A stretch of DNA of 64,000 nt, taken from positions 62,001-126,000 of the forward strand of contig NZ_JASZYG010000007.1 in NCBI RefSeq assembly GCF_030317105.1. Direction: 5' to 3'. The DNA comes from Variovorax brevis. GTDB taxonomy: Bacteria > Pseudomonadota > Gammaproteobacteria > Burkholderiales > Burkholderiaceae_C. The translations under genes and the position numbers were made by a program. Positions 32,996 to 42,499 of the stretch are shown here, piece by piece. Under the pieces are notes generated by a model. That model made no database searches. It saw nothing but the letters and a program-made list of their open reading frames with translations, and was not told the origin of the DNA. The number at the start of each line of letters is the position of its first letter. Positions within the stretch are counted from its first letter, which is position 1.

Positions 32996-33027
32996 GCTGC
33001 CTGCTCTGACGGTGGGGCGGCACTGAG

Positions 33028-34446
33028 ATGGCCGAGGGCACCGTCAAGACCCAAAAGAGCCTGTTGTGGCTTGTTGCCGTCGGCTTCTTCATGCAGACGC
33101 TGGACGGCACCATCATCAACACCGCGCTGCCGGCGATGGCCGCCAGCCTGGGCGAAAGCCCGTTGCGCATGCAATCCGTCATCGTGGCTTATGCGCTCAC
33201 GATGGCGATGCTGATTCCTGCGTCAGGCTGGATTGCCGATCGTTTCGGGACCCGGCGCGTGTTCTTTGGCGCCATCGTGCTGTTCGTGATCGGGTCGGTC
33301 CTTTGTGCCGCGTCGCGGGGGCTGGGGCAGCTGGTGGCGGCGCGCATCCTTCAGGGCCTCGGCGGCGCCATGCTCTTGCCCGTGGGTCGGCTGGCGCTGC
33401 TGCGTTCCGTGCCGCGCGACGAGTTTCTGCCGGCCATGAGCTTCGTCGCGATTCCGGGGCTCATCGGGCCGCTGCTCGGGCCGACGCTGGGTGGCTGGCT
33501 TGTGCAATACGCGTCGTGGCACTGGATCTTCCTGATCAATGTACCGGTCGGGCTGCTCGGCTGCCTGGCGACCCTGCGCTTCATGCCGGACTTGCGAAGC
33601 CCCGTGCGCAGCCGCTTCGATGGGCTTGGCTACGCCATGCTCGCTTTCGGCATGGTGGCCATTTCATTGGCGCTGGACGGCGTCTCCGAGCTTGGTTTGC
33701 GCCAGGTGAGCGTCCTGGTCCTCCTCGTTTTCGGCTTTGCCAGCCTCACGGCGTATTGGCTGCATGCGGGGCGCACGCGCGAGCCACTGTTCACGCCTGC
33801 GCTGTTTTCCGCACCGACGTTCAATGTCGGCTTGCTCGGCAACCTGTTCTCGCGCCTTGGCAGTGGCTGCATGCCCTTCCTGGTGCCGCTCCTGCTGCAG
33901 GTCTCGATGGGATATTCGCCACTGCGTGCGGGCATGATGATGTTGCCCATTGCGCTCGCGGGCATGGCCATGAAGCGCTTTGCGACGCCGCTCATCCTGC
34001 GATGGGGCTATCGGCGCGTGCTGGTCGTCAACACCGTGCTGGTGGGCTTGACGATGGCAAGCCTGGCGCTTTCCAGTCCGGGCCAGCCGGTGGCCCTGCA
34101 GGTGGTCCAGCTCATGTGCTTCGGCGCCGTGAATTCGCTTCAGTTCACGGCCATGAACACCGTCACCCTGCGCGATCTGGATGCCGGCATGGCCAGCAGC
34201 GGCAACAGCCTCTTCTCGATGGTGCAGATGCTGGCCATGAGCCTCGGCGTGGCGGCGGCGAGTTCGGTCCTGTCGGGGTACACGGGGGTGTTCGGACCGG
34301 CGGCGCCAGACACCTTGCGCGCGTTTCAGGCAACCTTTGCGACGATGGGCTTCGTCACCGTGGCGTCAGCGCTCATCTTCTGGCATCTGCCGGCCGAGGC
34401 GCGGGCGGTGCAGCCTGAGCCGCCAGAGGTGTCCGGGCAGGGCTGA
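33028..34446 (+). CDS. DHA2-type MFS multidrug efflux transporter (MdtD/EmrB-like)
   Basis: A 472-residue inner-membrane proton antiporter with about 14 segments. Features: MQTLDGTIINTALPAMAASLG (TM1 motif D of drug antiporters), GWIADRFGTRRVFF (motif A), RILQGLGGAMLLPVGRL (motif B region), and GPLLGPTLGGWLVQY (motif C, diagnostic of exporters). Drug specificity cannot be read. No EmrA-like adaptor is adjacent. The gene interrupts the usual erpA-anmK neighbourhood, pointing to local insertion or rearrangement. Confidence 0.87.
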   Translation: MAEGTVKTQKSLLWLVAVGFFMQTLDGTIINTALPAMAASLGESPLRMQSVIVAYALTMAMLIPASGWIADRFGTRRVFFGAIVLFVIGSVLCAASRGLGQLVAARILQGLGGAMLLPVGRLALLRSVPRDEFLPAMSFVAIPGLIGPLLGPTLGGWLVQYASWHWIFLINVPVGLLGCLATLRFMPDLRSPVRSRFDGLGYAMLAFGMVAISLALDGVSELGLRQVSVLVLLVFGFASLTAYWLHAGRTREPLFTPALFSAPTFNVGLLGNLFSRLGSGCMPFLVPLLLQVSMGYSPLRAGMMMLPIALAGMAMKRFATPLILRWGYRRVLVVNTVLVGLTMASLALSSPGQPVALQVVQLMCFGAVNSLQFTAMNTVTLRDLDAGMASSGNSLFSMVQMLAMSLGVAAASSVLSGYTGVFGPAAPDTLRAFQATFATMGFVTVASALIFWHLPAEARAVQPEPPEVSGQG

Positions 34447-34469
34447 GATGCCTGCCGGTGCCTTGCTGT

Positions 34470-35594
34470 TCAGGCGCGGTAAAGGCCGCCGAGCACGCGT
34501 TCGCCACGCGCGCCCGTGACGCTGGCAAGGTTGCCCGGCTTGCGGTTGACGGTCGCTTGGGCGAGCCACGCAAAGGCGGCCGCTTCGACTTCCTGCGGCG
34601 GCAGGCCGCTCAGGGCAGACGACTCGACCTTGACCGACGGCAGCAACGCCCGCAGGCGCGCCATGAGGTGGTCGTTCATGGCGCCACCTCCGCAGACGAT
34701 CAGTTGGCTGCTCGCCGGCGCGTGGCGCGTCAGGCTCGACGCGCAGGTGGTGGCCGTCAGTTCAGCCAGCGTCGCCTGCACGTCCGCCGGCGCGCCGTAC
34801 GACGATCCCAGACGCGACGCGAGCCAGGTGGGGTTGAACAAGTCCCGTCCGGTGCTCTTGGGGGGGGATTTGGCAAAGAAGGGTTCGCTCAGCAGGCGCG
34901 CCAGCAACTCCGGCATCACCTTGCCGCTCGCGGCCCACCGACCTGCCGCGTCGTAAGGCTGGCCCAGATGGCTCTGGCACCAATGGTCCATGAGCGCGTT
35001 GCCCGGGCCGCAATCGAAGCCCAGGACAGTCGATGCGCCTTGCGCGGAACCCGGCGGCAGCAGGCTCAGATTCGAAATGCCGCCAATGTTGAGGACGGCA
35101 ACCGCTTGGTCCGGACGGGAAAACACGGCGCGGTGAAAGGCCGGCACCAGCGGCGCACCTTGACCACCCGCGGCGAGATCGCGGCTCCGAAAGTCCGCGA
35201 CCACGTCAATGCCCGTCAATTCGGCCAGCAAGGCGGGATTGTTGATTTGCAGCGTGTACCCGACGTCGTCCATTTCCAGCGGCCGATGGCGCACCGTCTG
35301 GCCATGTGCGCCGATCGCGATGACGGACTGGGGCGCTGCCTTCGCATGCGCGAGCAACTGGTGAGTGACCTCGGCATACACCCGCGCAAGCGCGTTGCCC
35401 GCCAAAGCTGCGCGGTGCAGTTCGTCGACGCCGCCCGGTGAATTCAACGCCAGCAGTTCGGCGCGCAAGCCGGCCGAAAAGGGCGCACTTGCATGGCCCA
35501 GCACGGCAATGCCCGAATCGGAGAAATCCGCCAGTACCCCGTCGACACCGTCGAGCGAGGTGCCAGACATCAAGCCGACGTAGAGCTCAGCCAT
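34470..35594 (-). CDS. anmK: Anhydro-N-acetylmuramic acid kinase
   Basis: A 374-residue ASKHA-fold kinase that opens and phosphorylates 1,6-anhydroMurNAc during cell-wall recycling. Motifs: GLMSGTSLDGVD at the N-terminus, GAHGQTVRHRP, NIGGISNLS, GFDCGPGNALMD and VCGGGAMND. ATG 35594 gives the standard N-terminus. It follows the M23 peptidase gene by 40 bases; both act on peptidoglycan. Confidence 0.95.
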   Translation of the reverse strand: MAELYVGLMSGTSLDGVDGVLADFSDSGIAVLGHASAPFSAGLRAELLALNSPGGVDELHRAALAGNALARVYAEVTHQLLAHAKAAPQSVIAIGAHGQTVRHRPLEMDDVGYTLQINNPALLAELTGIDVVADFRSRDLAAGGQGAPLVPAFHRAVFSRPDQAVAVLNIGGISNLSLLPPGSAQGASTVLGFDCGPGNALMDHWCQSHLGQPYDAAGRWAASGKVMPELLARLLSEPFFAKSPPKSTGRDLFNPTWLASRLGSSYGAPADVQATLAELTATTCASSLTRHAPASSQLIVCGGGAMNDHLMARLRALLPSVKVESSALSGLPPQEVEAAAFAWLAQATVNRKPGNLASVTGARGERVLGGLYRA

Positions 35595-35634
35595 GTCGGG
35601 TGCGTCAAACTGCGCTGGAGATCGCGCCAGGCGC

Positions 35635-36984
35635 TTATTCGGCCTGGGCCTGGGTGACCGAGAAGGCCGCCGCCAGTTCGGACTGCGCGTTGCGCGCAAT
35701 CACTTCAAACGCTGGTCGGGCCGAGGCGCTGATGGTTGTCGCGCCATCCTGCTGGGCAATCAACGACGGGTCCTGGTATTCGCCGTTGACCCGGAATTCG
35801 AAATGCAGGTGCGGGCCCGTCGCCCAGCCCGTGGAGCCCACGGCGCCGATGAACTGGCTCTGCGTCACGCTTTGGCCCAGCTTGACGTCGATGCTGCTCA
35901 AATGCGCATAGACGGTGCTCTGGTTGTTGGCGTGCTTGATGATCACGATGTTGCCGTAACCGCTTTGCTGGCCTGCGAATTCGACGACGCCATCGCCCAC
36001 GCTGCGAACGGGCGTTCCGCTGGGTGCCGCGAAATCGACGCCGTTGTGCTGGCGCCAGGTGTTGAAGATGGGATGCGTACGCATCTCGAAACCGCTGGAA
36101 ATTCGCGAGAACTCGACGGGCGAGCTCAGGTAGGCGCGGCGCAGGCTCTCGCCATTGGGGCGGAAGTAGCCGCCCTTGCGGCCCGGCTCCTGGAACCACA
36201 CCGCGCGCGCCACCCGGCCACCGCTCTCGATTTCGGCCGACAGCACGCGCCCGGTGCGCAGCGTCTGGCCTTCAGCTTCGAAGGTCTCGTAGACGACGGC
36301 GAAGCGGTCGCCCTTGCCCAGCTTGCGGAAATCGACGCCGTCCGAGAAAACGTCGGCCAACTGGCTTGCCACGGCGTCCGGAATGCCGGCGTCGTCGACC
36401 GCCGCGAAGAACGAGCCGCGGACCACGCCGCTGGCCAGGCGCGAAGAACTCGTCAGCGCATCGACCTCGGTGCGAACGGCGAAAGCGCCATTCTTGCGCT
36501 CCATGACAATGCGCTGGAATCCGCCGTTGCCGTCGGGAATCCAGCGGGCGCTGATGCGTTGGAGCTTGCTGTCCTGGGTGGCCTCCGCCGTGACCGTGCG
36601 TCCGGCGCGGCTCAGGATGCCCGTGCGCGCCTGCGCGTTGGAGCGCAGGAAGGCCACGGCCTGCGCATCGGAGATGCCCAAGCGCTTCAGCAGGGCTTCA
36701 GCCGTGTCGCTGGAACGCGTGACTTCACTGCGAAAGAGTGTGAAGTTGAAGGAATCGAGCGCATCCGTTTGTGCGGCGATCGGCAACGTGGGCACGGATT
36801 CGAGAACGCGACGCACAGGCACATCGGCGGTGGCGGGACCCAGCGACGCCACAGCAAATGCGCCACCACCGGCGCAAAGCAAAAGCGCGCCAATGGCAGC
36901 GGTGATGTGACGCGGGTAGGTCTTGACCGCGTGGGCGAAGCGGGCAGCGAGCAACTCTTCGGCAGCGAGAATACCGTTGATCAA
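35635..36984 (-). CDS. M23-family peptidoglycan metallopeptidase, membrane-anchored
   Basis: A zinc endopeptidase cutting peptidoglycan cross-links. The LytM domain shows HPIFNTWRQHNGVDFAAPSGTPV (HxxxD ligands), AHLSS and GPHLHFEF (HxH). Before it lies a SPOR/CSD-like mixed region, and a single N-terminal membrane segment (ITAAIGALLLCAGGGAFAVA) anchors it to the inner membrane. The frame stays open to a TTG at 37104, but a TATACT on the minus strand covers 37104-37109 and would be the -10, so I prefer the internal TTG at 36984. Start is uncertain. It is divergent from tyrS and cotranscribed with anmK. Confidence 0.85.
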   Translation of the reverse strand: MINGILAAEELLAARFAHAVKTYPRHITAAIGALLLCAGGGAFAVASLGPATADVPVRRVLESVPTLPIAAQTDALDSFNFTLFRSEVTRSSDTAEALLKRLGISDAQAVAFLRSNAQARTGILSRAGRTVTAEATQDSKLQRISARWIPDGNGGFQRIVMERKNGAFAVRTEVDALTSSSRLASGVVRGSFFAAVDDAGIPDAVASQLADVFSDGVDFRKLGKGDRFAVVYETFEAEGQTLRTGRVLSAEIESGGRVARAVWFQEPGRKGGYFRPNGESLRRAYLSSPVEFSRISSGFEMRTHPIFNTWRQHNGVDFAAPSGTPVRSVGDGVVEFAGQQSGYGNIVIIKHANNQSTVYAHLSSIDVKLGQSVTQSQFIGAVGSTGWATGPHLHFEFRVNGEYQDPSLIAQQDGATTISASARPAFEVIARNAQSELAAAFSVTQAQAE

Positions 36985-37155
36985 ACTAGAAAATCCAGAT
37001 TCGGTTTGGCAAACCCGTGAGGCAATGGACCCGGAAACAACGGCCCCCAGCACGGCGTGAGAAGGAGCGCCGCTTAGAATCCAGCGCTCGAAAAGAGAGG
37101 CCAAGTATAGCTTTGGCTGTAAGTGAAATTAGACAAAACGTCTGGTAAAGGTCAA

Positions 37156-38391
37156 ATGAAAGCCGATTCAGCTAGCGCAAAAGCCATTTCCGACGGGGTA
37201 GGACAGGCGCTCGAAGTAACGTTGCGCGGGACTGACGAGCTTTTGCCGCAAGACGAGTGGGTTCGCAAGCTCCAGCGCTCGGAAGCCACGGGGCAGCCGC
37301 TTCGCATCAAGCTCGGGCTGGACCCTACCGCGCCGGACATCCACGTCGGTCACACGGTGGTGCTCAACAAGATGCGCCAACTGCAGGACCTCGGGCACAC
37401 GGTCATCTTCCTGATTGGCGACTTCACGACAACCATCGGAGATCCGTCCGGGCGAAATTCCACCCGGCCACCGCTCACCCGCGAGCAGATCGAAGCCAAC
37501 GCCCAGACCTACTATCGACAGGCCAGCCTGGTGCTGGACCCGTCGAAAACCGAGATTCGCTACAACTCCGAGTGGAGCGATCCGCTGGGTGCGCGCGGCA
37601 TGATCCAGCTGGCGGCCAAGTACACCGTCGCCCGGATGATGGAGCGCGACGATTTCAGCAAGCGCTTCAAGGCCGGACAGTCGATTTCCGTGCATGAGTT
37701 CCTTTACCCGCTGATGCAGGGCTACGACTCGGTGGCGCTCAAGTCGGACCTGGAACTTGGCGGCACCGACCAGAAATTCAATCTGCTTGTCGGCCGCCAT
37801 CTCCAGCAAGAGTATGGCCAAGAGCCGCAGTGCATACTCACTATGCCCCTGCTGGAAGGGCTCGATGGCGTCGAGAAGATGTCCAAGAGCAAGAACAACT
37901 ACATCGGCATCAGCGAAGAGCCGAACAGCATGTTTGCCAAGGTGCTCTCGATTTCCGACACGCTGATGTGGCGCTGGTACACCTTGCTCAGCTTCAGGTC
38001 GGTCGCCGAAATTGCCGCGCTGAAGGCGGAAGTGGACGGCGGACGCAACCCCAAGGACGCGAAGGTGGCCTTGGCCAAGGAAATCACGGCTCGCTTTCAC
38101 AGCGCGCAGGCGGCGGATGCGGCCGAGCAGGACTTCATCAATCGCAGCAAGGGCGGCGTGCCCGATGAAATTCCTGAGGTGGCACTCGGCGGCGCTCCGC
38201 TGGGCATCGCCCAGTTGCTGAAGCAGGCGGGACTTGCGCCCTCCACTTCGGAAGGCAACCGGCTGATCGACGGCGGCGGTGTCCGCGTCGATTCGGGCGT
38301 GATCTCGGACAAGGGGCTCAAGCTGCCACCTGGCACCTATGTCGTGCAGGTCGGCAAGCGAAAGTTTGCCCGCGTCACGCTCGGCGCCTGA
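37156..38391 (+). CDS. tyrS: Tyrosyl-tRNA synthetase
   Basis: A 411-residue class I synthetase. HVGHT (HIGH motif), the YxxxQ-containing LYPLMQGYDS, ELGGTDQKFNL and KMSKSKNN are visible, with a C-terminal S4 domain (IDGGGVRVD...). The KMSKS form with this length is the TyrZ-like bacterial type rather than the KFGKT E. coli type. ATG 37156 is preceded by AAAGG; an upstream GTG at 37123 would add 11 residues. Confidence 0.96.
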   Translation: MKADSASAKAISDGVGQALEVTLRGTDELLPQDEWVRKLQRSEATGQPLRIKLGLDPTAPDIHVGHTVVLNKMRQLQDLGHTVIFLIGDFTTTIGDPSGRNSTRPPLTREQIEANAQTYYRQASLVLDPSKTEIRYNSEWSDPLGARGMIQLAAKYTVARMMERDDFSKRFKAGQSISVHEFLYPLMQGYDSVALKSDLELGGTDQKFNLLVGRHLQQEYGQEPQCILTMPLLEGLDGVEKMSKSKNNYIGISEEPNSMFAKVLSISDTLMWRWYTLLSFRSVAEIAALKAEVDGGRNPKDAKVALAKEITARFHSAQAADAAEQDFINRSKGGVPDEIPEVALGGAPLGIAQLLKQAGLAPSTSEGNRLIDGGGVRVDSGVISDKGLKLPPGTYVVQVGKRKFARVTLGA

Positions 38392-38397
38392 TCCCTC

Positions 38398-38419
38398 AAG
38401 CCCCGGGCGTCGGGGCTTT
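38398..38419 (+). terminator. Terminator hairpin after tyrS
   Basis: Seven-base-pair stem AAGCCCC / GGGGCTT with a seven-base loop and a short T run, seven bases after the tyrS stop and before the convergent OmpA-family gene. It probably serves tyrS. Confidence 0.7.
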
Positions 38420-38429
38420 CAGGTTCTTC

Positions 38430-39041
38430 TCAACGAACGACGATCACGACGCGCCGGTTGCGCGGTTCGTCCACGTCGGGGCCGGTGGGAACGGCCAGCT
38501 CACGCTGGCCGCGGCCAATGGCCTCGACCCGCTGTGCTGGAAACCCGCGGTTGACCAGCAGCAACCGGATCTGTTGTGCACGCCGCAAAGACAGCGCGTC
38601 GTTCTGGTCGGCGGTGCCCGTGGTGTCGGTGTGACCCGTGACCGTGATGTCGGCACCCGTGCGGGAGACAGCGGTCGAGAGCACGTTGTCGAGTGCGCGC
38701 TGCGAGTCGCTGGTGAGCGTCGTGCCGCCGGCGTCGAAGTACAGGTCGAAGCTCTGCGCCTTGGGCGGGGCCAAGTCGAAGAGCTCCTTGTTGTCGGTAC
38801 GAACCTTGGCAGCGTCCACACTGTCGACGGTGGGCGCGTTCGCAGTCTTGTTGACCAGCGCCGTTGCACGCTGGTAGGGCTGAGAAATCAGTTGTTCTCC
38901 GCCCTTGGTCCGCACGACGACGGCCGACGGCGATCCATCAGGCTGCGGCAACAGCACGACACGCGTTCCGGGCGACGAACAACCGGCCAGCAGCGCTGCG
39001 ACCAACGTGGCGCAGGCAATGAGCAAACGATGGGTCATCAC
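38430..39041 (-). CDS. OmpA-family lipoprotein
   Basis: 203 residues. Lipoprotein signal with lipobox LAGC (Cys 21), then an N-terminal region of about 70 residues and an OmpA peptidoglycan-binding domain: YFDAGGTTLT, VTGHTDTTGTADQNDALSLRRA and NRRVVIVV. It tethers the outer membrane to the wall. It overlaps the upstream FecR-domain gene by four bases (ATGA), so the two are one operon. Confidence 0.87.
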   Translation of the reverse strand: MMTHRLLIACATLVAALLAGCSSPGTRVVLLPQPDGSPSAVVVRTKGGEQLISQPYQRATALVNKTANAPTVDSVDAAKVRTDNKELFDLAPPKAQSFDLYFDAGGTTLTSDSQRALDNVLSTAVSRTGADITVTGHTDTTGTADQNDALSLRRAQQIRLLLVNRGFPAQRVEAIGRGQRELAVPTGPDVDEPRNRRVVIVVR

Positions 39042-39547
39042 AGCTTGTCGTCCGCCGTGACGATGAAGTCGGTTCCACGAATTCCGATGGTTGCAGTCTG
39101 CGTATCAACGCGGATCGCGTCCGGATGCGTCTTGCCGATGAGGCCCGTGATCATGCGCATCGAACCCCGCAGCAACGCCACGAAGAGGCCGCCATCCTGC
39201 GTCCTGGAGTCGAAGTGAAACTCCTTCAAGTCCAGTTGCGACGACGGGCCAACGACCATCGTCGTTCCATCGCGCAGCACGACGCTGGCGCCGCTGTCGG
39301 CATCCGTCACGACGCGGTCGATGGGCGCGACAGGGTCGCCGGCCTTCGCATAGCGCGCCTCGCCGGAAGGGCTCAACAGTTGCACCTTGCCCTGTACGGA
39401 CTTGATGAAACCGGCATGTGCAATGGGGGTGGGCGCTGCAGCCGCCGCTGCTGCAGCCGTGGGCTCGGCGGGGGCCTGTGCAAGCGCAGGAGCGCTGATC
39501 AGCAATGCACCCGCGAACCCAATCAATGTATTTTTGTTCAGTTTCAA
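39038..39547 (-). CDS. FecR-domain exported protein
   Basis: 169 residues with a Sec signal (MKLNKN...APALAQA), an Ala-rich linker and a FecR domain (GFIKSVQGKVQLL, DADSGASVVLRDGTTMVVGPSSQL, GSMRMITGLIGK, GIRGTDFIV). There is no anti-sigma transmembrane arrangement and no sigma factor nearby, so this is the soluble exported kind rather than the iron-siderophore regulator. It probably works with the OmpA-family partner encoded next. Confidence 0.82.
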   Translation of the reverse strand: MKLNKNTLIGFAGALLISAPALAQAPAEPTAAAAAAAAPTPIAHAGFIKSVQGKVQLLSPSGEARYAKAGDPVAPIDRVVTDADSGASVVLRDGTTMVVGPSSQLDLKEFHFDSRTQDGGLFVALLRGSMRMITGLIGKTHPDAIRVDTQTATIGIRGTDFIVTADDKL

Positions 39548-39652
39548 GATTCCTCCTTGGCTCGCTCAGCCGGGATCAATGGTAAGGCAATCGGCCTCTT
39601 TGAACGTCCTTGGATAATTCGGAAATGGCTATTTCCCAGGTGGGTCTTTTCT

Positions 39653-40597
39653 GTGACATTTGAATCCGCGCCATACAAGATTCCATACGCGAGTCCGCAA
39701 GCATTGCTACGACTTTCGATCGCGGTGGCGATTGCGACCATCGTGCTCAAGAGCCTCGCGGGCTACCTGACGAACTCGATGGGTTTGATCTCGGATGCAA
39801 TGGAATCCTTTGTCAATCTCGCGAGCGCGAGCTTCGCGCTCGCGATGGTGACGATCGCCGCGCGCCCTGCCGATGCAGACCATCCCTACGGCCATCACAA
39901 GGCGGAGTACTTCTCGTCAGGGTTCGAAGGCATCCTGATCATCGGCGCGGCGATCGCCATCATCTGGTTCGCCGTGCTGCGGCTCTTGTCGCCGCAGCCT
40001 TTGGAGCAGCTAGGCTGGGGCCTGCTCTTGTCCATCGTGAGTTCGGGCTTCAATGGCGCGCTGGCCTGGCTGATGTTCAAGGCGTCCCGCGCGCATCGGT
40101 CGATTGCATTGGAGGCGGACGGTCGTCACCTGCTCGCGGACGTGTGGACTTCGGCGGGCGTCGTGGTGGGTGTCGTGCTGGTTGCGCTCACCGGCTGGCT
40201 GTGGCTCGATCCGCTGATCGCGATGGCGGTGGGCCTGAACATCATGCGCGAGGGTGGGCGCCTGGTGTGGCGGTCATCGCAGGGCTTGATGGACGAGGCG
40301 CTCGAGCCGCAATCGCTGCAGGCCTTGCAGATGACGCTGGACCGCTTTTCTGCGTCCTTGCCCGATGGCACCAGGCTGCGCTTTGACGACATCGTCACGC
40401 GTCGCGCGGGCCAGCGTCTGTTCGCCGACTTGCACATGCATGTGCCCGGCGAGTGGACACTCGAGCGCGCTGCCGATCTGCGCGACGCCGTCGAACTGGC
40501 GCTGATGGACGCGGTGCCCGGCCTGCGTGTGACGATCCAGTTGCTGCCGCTGGGCATGGAGGCGCGGGCAGTGCAATTGCAGGAACATGAAGCATGA
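39653..40597 (+). CDS. Cation diffusion facilitator family metal exporter
   Basis: 314 residues with six membrane segments, exporting divalent metals (Zn, Fe, Mn or Co) against protons. SMGLISDAMESFVNLAS and GRHLLADVWTSAGV carry the paired metal-binding acidic/His residues of TM2 and TM5; HPYGHHKAEYFSS is the conserved loop. A cytoplasmic C-terminal domain follows. GTG 39653 is the best start; longer frames upstream run antisense through the FecR gene. It overlaps dtd by four bases. Confidence 0.88.
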   Translation: MTFESAPYKIPYASPQALLRLSIAVAIATIVLKSLAGYLTNSMGLISDAMESFVNLASASFALAMVTIAARPADADHPYGHHKAEYFSSGFEGILIIGAAIAIIWFAVLRLLSPQPLEQLGWGLLLSIVSSGFNGALAWLMFKASRAHRSIALEADGRHLLADVWTSAGVVVGVVLVALTGWLWLDPLIAMAVGLNIMREGGRLVWRSSQGLMDEALEPQSLQALQMTLDRFSASLPDGTRLRFDDIVTRRAGQRLFADLHMHVPGEWTLERAADLRDAVELALMDAVPGLRVTIQLLPLGMEARAVQLQEHEA

Positions 40598-41034
40598 AAG
40601 CAGTGGTGCAGCGCGTCCGCCGGGCGCATGTGGAAATCGAAGGTGAGACCGTGGGCGCGATCGGCGCCGGCCTGCTGGTGCTGCTGTGTGCCGAACGCGG
40701 CGATACCGACGCCATGGCCGAGCGCGTGCTTGCCAAGTTGCTGAAGCTGCGCATCTTTTCGGATGACGCGGGCAAGATGAACCGCAGCGTGCAGGACATC
40801 GCGGGCGGCCTGCTGGTGGTCAGCCAGTTCACGCTGGCGGCGGACGTGAGTGGCGGCAACCGGCCGAGCTTCACGGGCGCCGCCGCGCCCGACGAAGGCC
40901 GCAGGCTGTACGACTACTTCGTTGCACAAGCGCGTGCGGCGCATCCGGTGGTCGAAGCAGGCGTCTTCGCCGCGGACATGCAGGTCCACCTCGTCAACGA
41001 CGGGCCTGTGACGATCCCGATCCAGATGAGCTGA
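40594..41034 (+). CDS. dtd: D-aminoacyl-tRNA deacylase
   Basis: 146 residues removing D-amino acids (and glycine from tRNAAla) from tRNA. The cross-subunit active site motifs SQFTLAADV and GGNRPSF, and NDGPVTIPI with the Gly-cis-Pro element, are present. The ATG overlaps the exporter stop. Confidence 0.95.
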   Translation: MKAVVQRVRRAHVEIEGETVGAIGAGLLVLLCAERGDTDAMAERVLAKLLKLRIFSDDAGKMNRSVQDIAGGLLVVSQFTLAADVSGGNRPSFTGAAAPDEGRRLYDYFVAQARAAHPVVEAGVFAADMQVHLVNDGPVTIPIQMS

Positions 41035-41048
41035 ATCGCGCGCACCGC

Positions 41049-41501
41049 TCAGTAGGGGTTGCGGATGCCGAGCCCCGCGAGGATCTCGATCTCGCGCGCT
41101 TCCATTTCCTCGGCGTCCGCTTCGCTGGTCTCGTGATCCCATCCTTGCGCGTGCAAGGTGCCGTGCACCAGCAGGTGCGCGTAGTGCGCGGCCAGGGTCT
41201 TCTTCTGCTCTTTGGCTTCGCGCGCCACCACCGGCGCGCACAAGACCAGGTCGGCCATCACCATCGGACTTTGCGCGTAGTCGAAGGTCAGCACGTTCGT
41301 GGCGTAGTCCTTGCCGCGAAACTCGCGGTTCAGGCGCTGGCCTTCTTCGGCGTCGACGATGCGCACGGTGATCTCGCCATCGAGCGCAAGCGCGTGGCGA
41401 ACCCAGCGCTTGACGCTGTGTCGCGGCAGGGCAGTGCGGTGGCGCGCCACGCCGTCGAAGCGGCCGAACTGCAATGAAAGGGACAGGTCTGGAAGAGCCA
41501 T
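41049..41501 (-). CDS. ybeY: Endoribonuclease YbeY (16S rRNA maturation)
   Basis: 150 residues from ATG 41501. The zinc site HGTLHAQGWDHE (H-x3-H-x5-H) defines the family, with REFRGKDYATNVLTF. YbeY acts in 16S 3-prime end processing and ribosome quality control. It lies seven bases after the PhoH-family gene, the usual ybeZ-ybeY order. Confidence 0.95.
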   Translation of the reverse strand: MALPDLSLSLQFGRFDGVARHRTALPRHSVKRWVRHALALDGEITVRIVDAEEGQRLNREFRGKDYATNVLTFDYAQSPMVMADLVLCAPVVAREAKEQKKTLAAHYAHLLVHGTLHAQGWDHETSEADAEEMEAREIEILAGLGIRNPY

Positions 41502-41508
41502 GGCGGGT

Positions 41509-42477
41509 TCAGGCCTTGGTGGTGCGCGCGTCACTGCGCTTGCGTGCGCCGTCGTAGGCGTCGACGATGCGCGCCACGAGCGGATGCCGCACCACGTCGC
41601 CGCTGTTGAAGTGCGTCACCGCGATGCCCTTGACGCGCCGCAAGATGCGCTCGGCATCGACCAGTCCGCTGAGCTGCGTCTTGGGCAGGTCGATCTGGCT
41701 CACGTCGCCGGTGACCACGGCCTTGGCGCCGAAGCCGATGCGGGTGAGGAACATCTTCATCTGCTCCGGCGTGGTGTTCTGCGCTTCGTCGAGGATGACG
41801 AAGGCGTTGTTGAGCGTGCGCCCGCGCATGAAAGCCAGCGGCGCGATCTCCAGCGCGTTGCGCTCGAAAGCCTTGACGACGCGGTCGAAGCCCATGAGTT
41901 CGTACAAGGCGTCGTAGAGCGGCCGCAGGTAAGGATCGACCTTCTGCGTGAGGTCGCCCGGCAGGAAGCCCAGCCGCTCGCCTGCCTCCACGGCAGGGCG
42001 CGTCAGCACGATGCGCTGCACCGCGCTGCGTTCCAGGGCGTCCACTGCGCAGGCCACCGCCAGGTAGGTCTTGCCCGTGCCGGCTGGTCCGATGCCGAAG
42101 GTGATGTCGTGGTGGGCGATGTTGTCGAGGTACACGCTCTGGTTGGGCGTGCGCGCTTTCAGGTCGGTGCGCCGGGTCGCCAGCGTGATGGCGCCGTCTT
42201 CCGCCTCGGCCAGCGCGCCTTCGCTGGCGAGCGTCAGCTGCACCATGGCGGCGTCGATCGGGCGCTTGGCGATTTCATAGAGCGCTTGCAGCACTTCCAT
42301 CGCGCGTTCGGCGTTGGCCTTGGGGCCGTCGACCTTGAACTGCTCGTGGCGGTGCGCGATCTTGACACCCAGCGCCTCCTCGATGCGGCGCAGGTGCGCG
42401 TCGAGCGGTCCGCACAGGTGGCCCAGGCGCACATTGTTGGGTGGGGCGAAGGTGTGTCGCAGAATCACGCGATTCAA
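41509..42477 (-). CDS. ybeZ: PhoH-family ATPase YbeZ
   Basis: 322 residues. A KH-like N-terminal region precedes the PhoH P-loop domain: GPAGTGKTYLAV, RPAVEAGERLGFLPGD, FVILDEAQNTTPEQM and VTGDVSQIDLP. The partner ybeY follows directly. The frame starts at TTG 42477; GTG 42468 (MILRHTF) is an equally likely start, and neither has a clear ribosome site. It is divergent from ruvA with about 22 bases between. Confidence 0.93.
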   Translation of the reverse strand: MNRVILRHTFAPPNNVRLGHLCGPLDAHLRRIEEALGVKIAHRHEQFKVDGPKANAERAMEVLQALYEIAKRPIDAAMVQLTLASEGALAEAEDGAITLATRRTDLKARTPNQSVYLDNIAHHDITFGIGPAGTGKTYLAVACAVDALERSAVQRIVLTRPAVEAGERLGFLPGDLTQKVDPYLRPLYDALYELMGFDRVVKAFERNALEIAPLAFMRGRTLNNAFVILDEAQNTTPEQMKMFLTRIGFGAKAVVTGDVSQIDLPKTQLSGLVDAERILRRVKGIAVTHFNSGDVVRHPLVARIVDAYDGARKRSDARTTKA

Positions 42478-42499
42478 TCAGTCGAGAAAAAGGGCACCC

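Noticed and set aside
39125..39652. N-terminal extension of the cation exporter through the FecR gene
   Set aside because: That part is antisense to a well-supported FecR gene and has no membrane-protein character.
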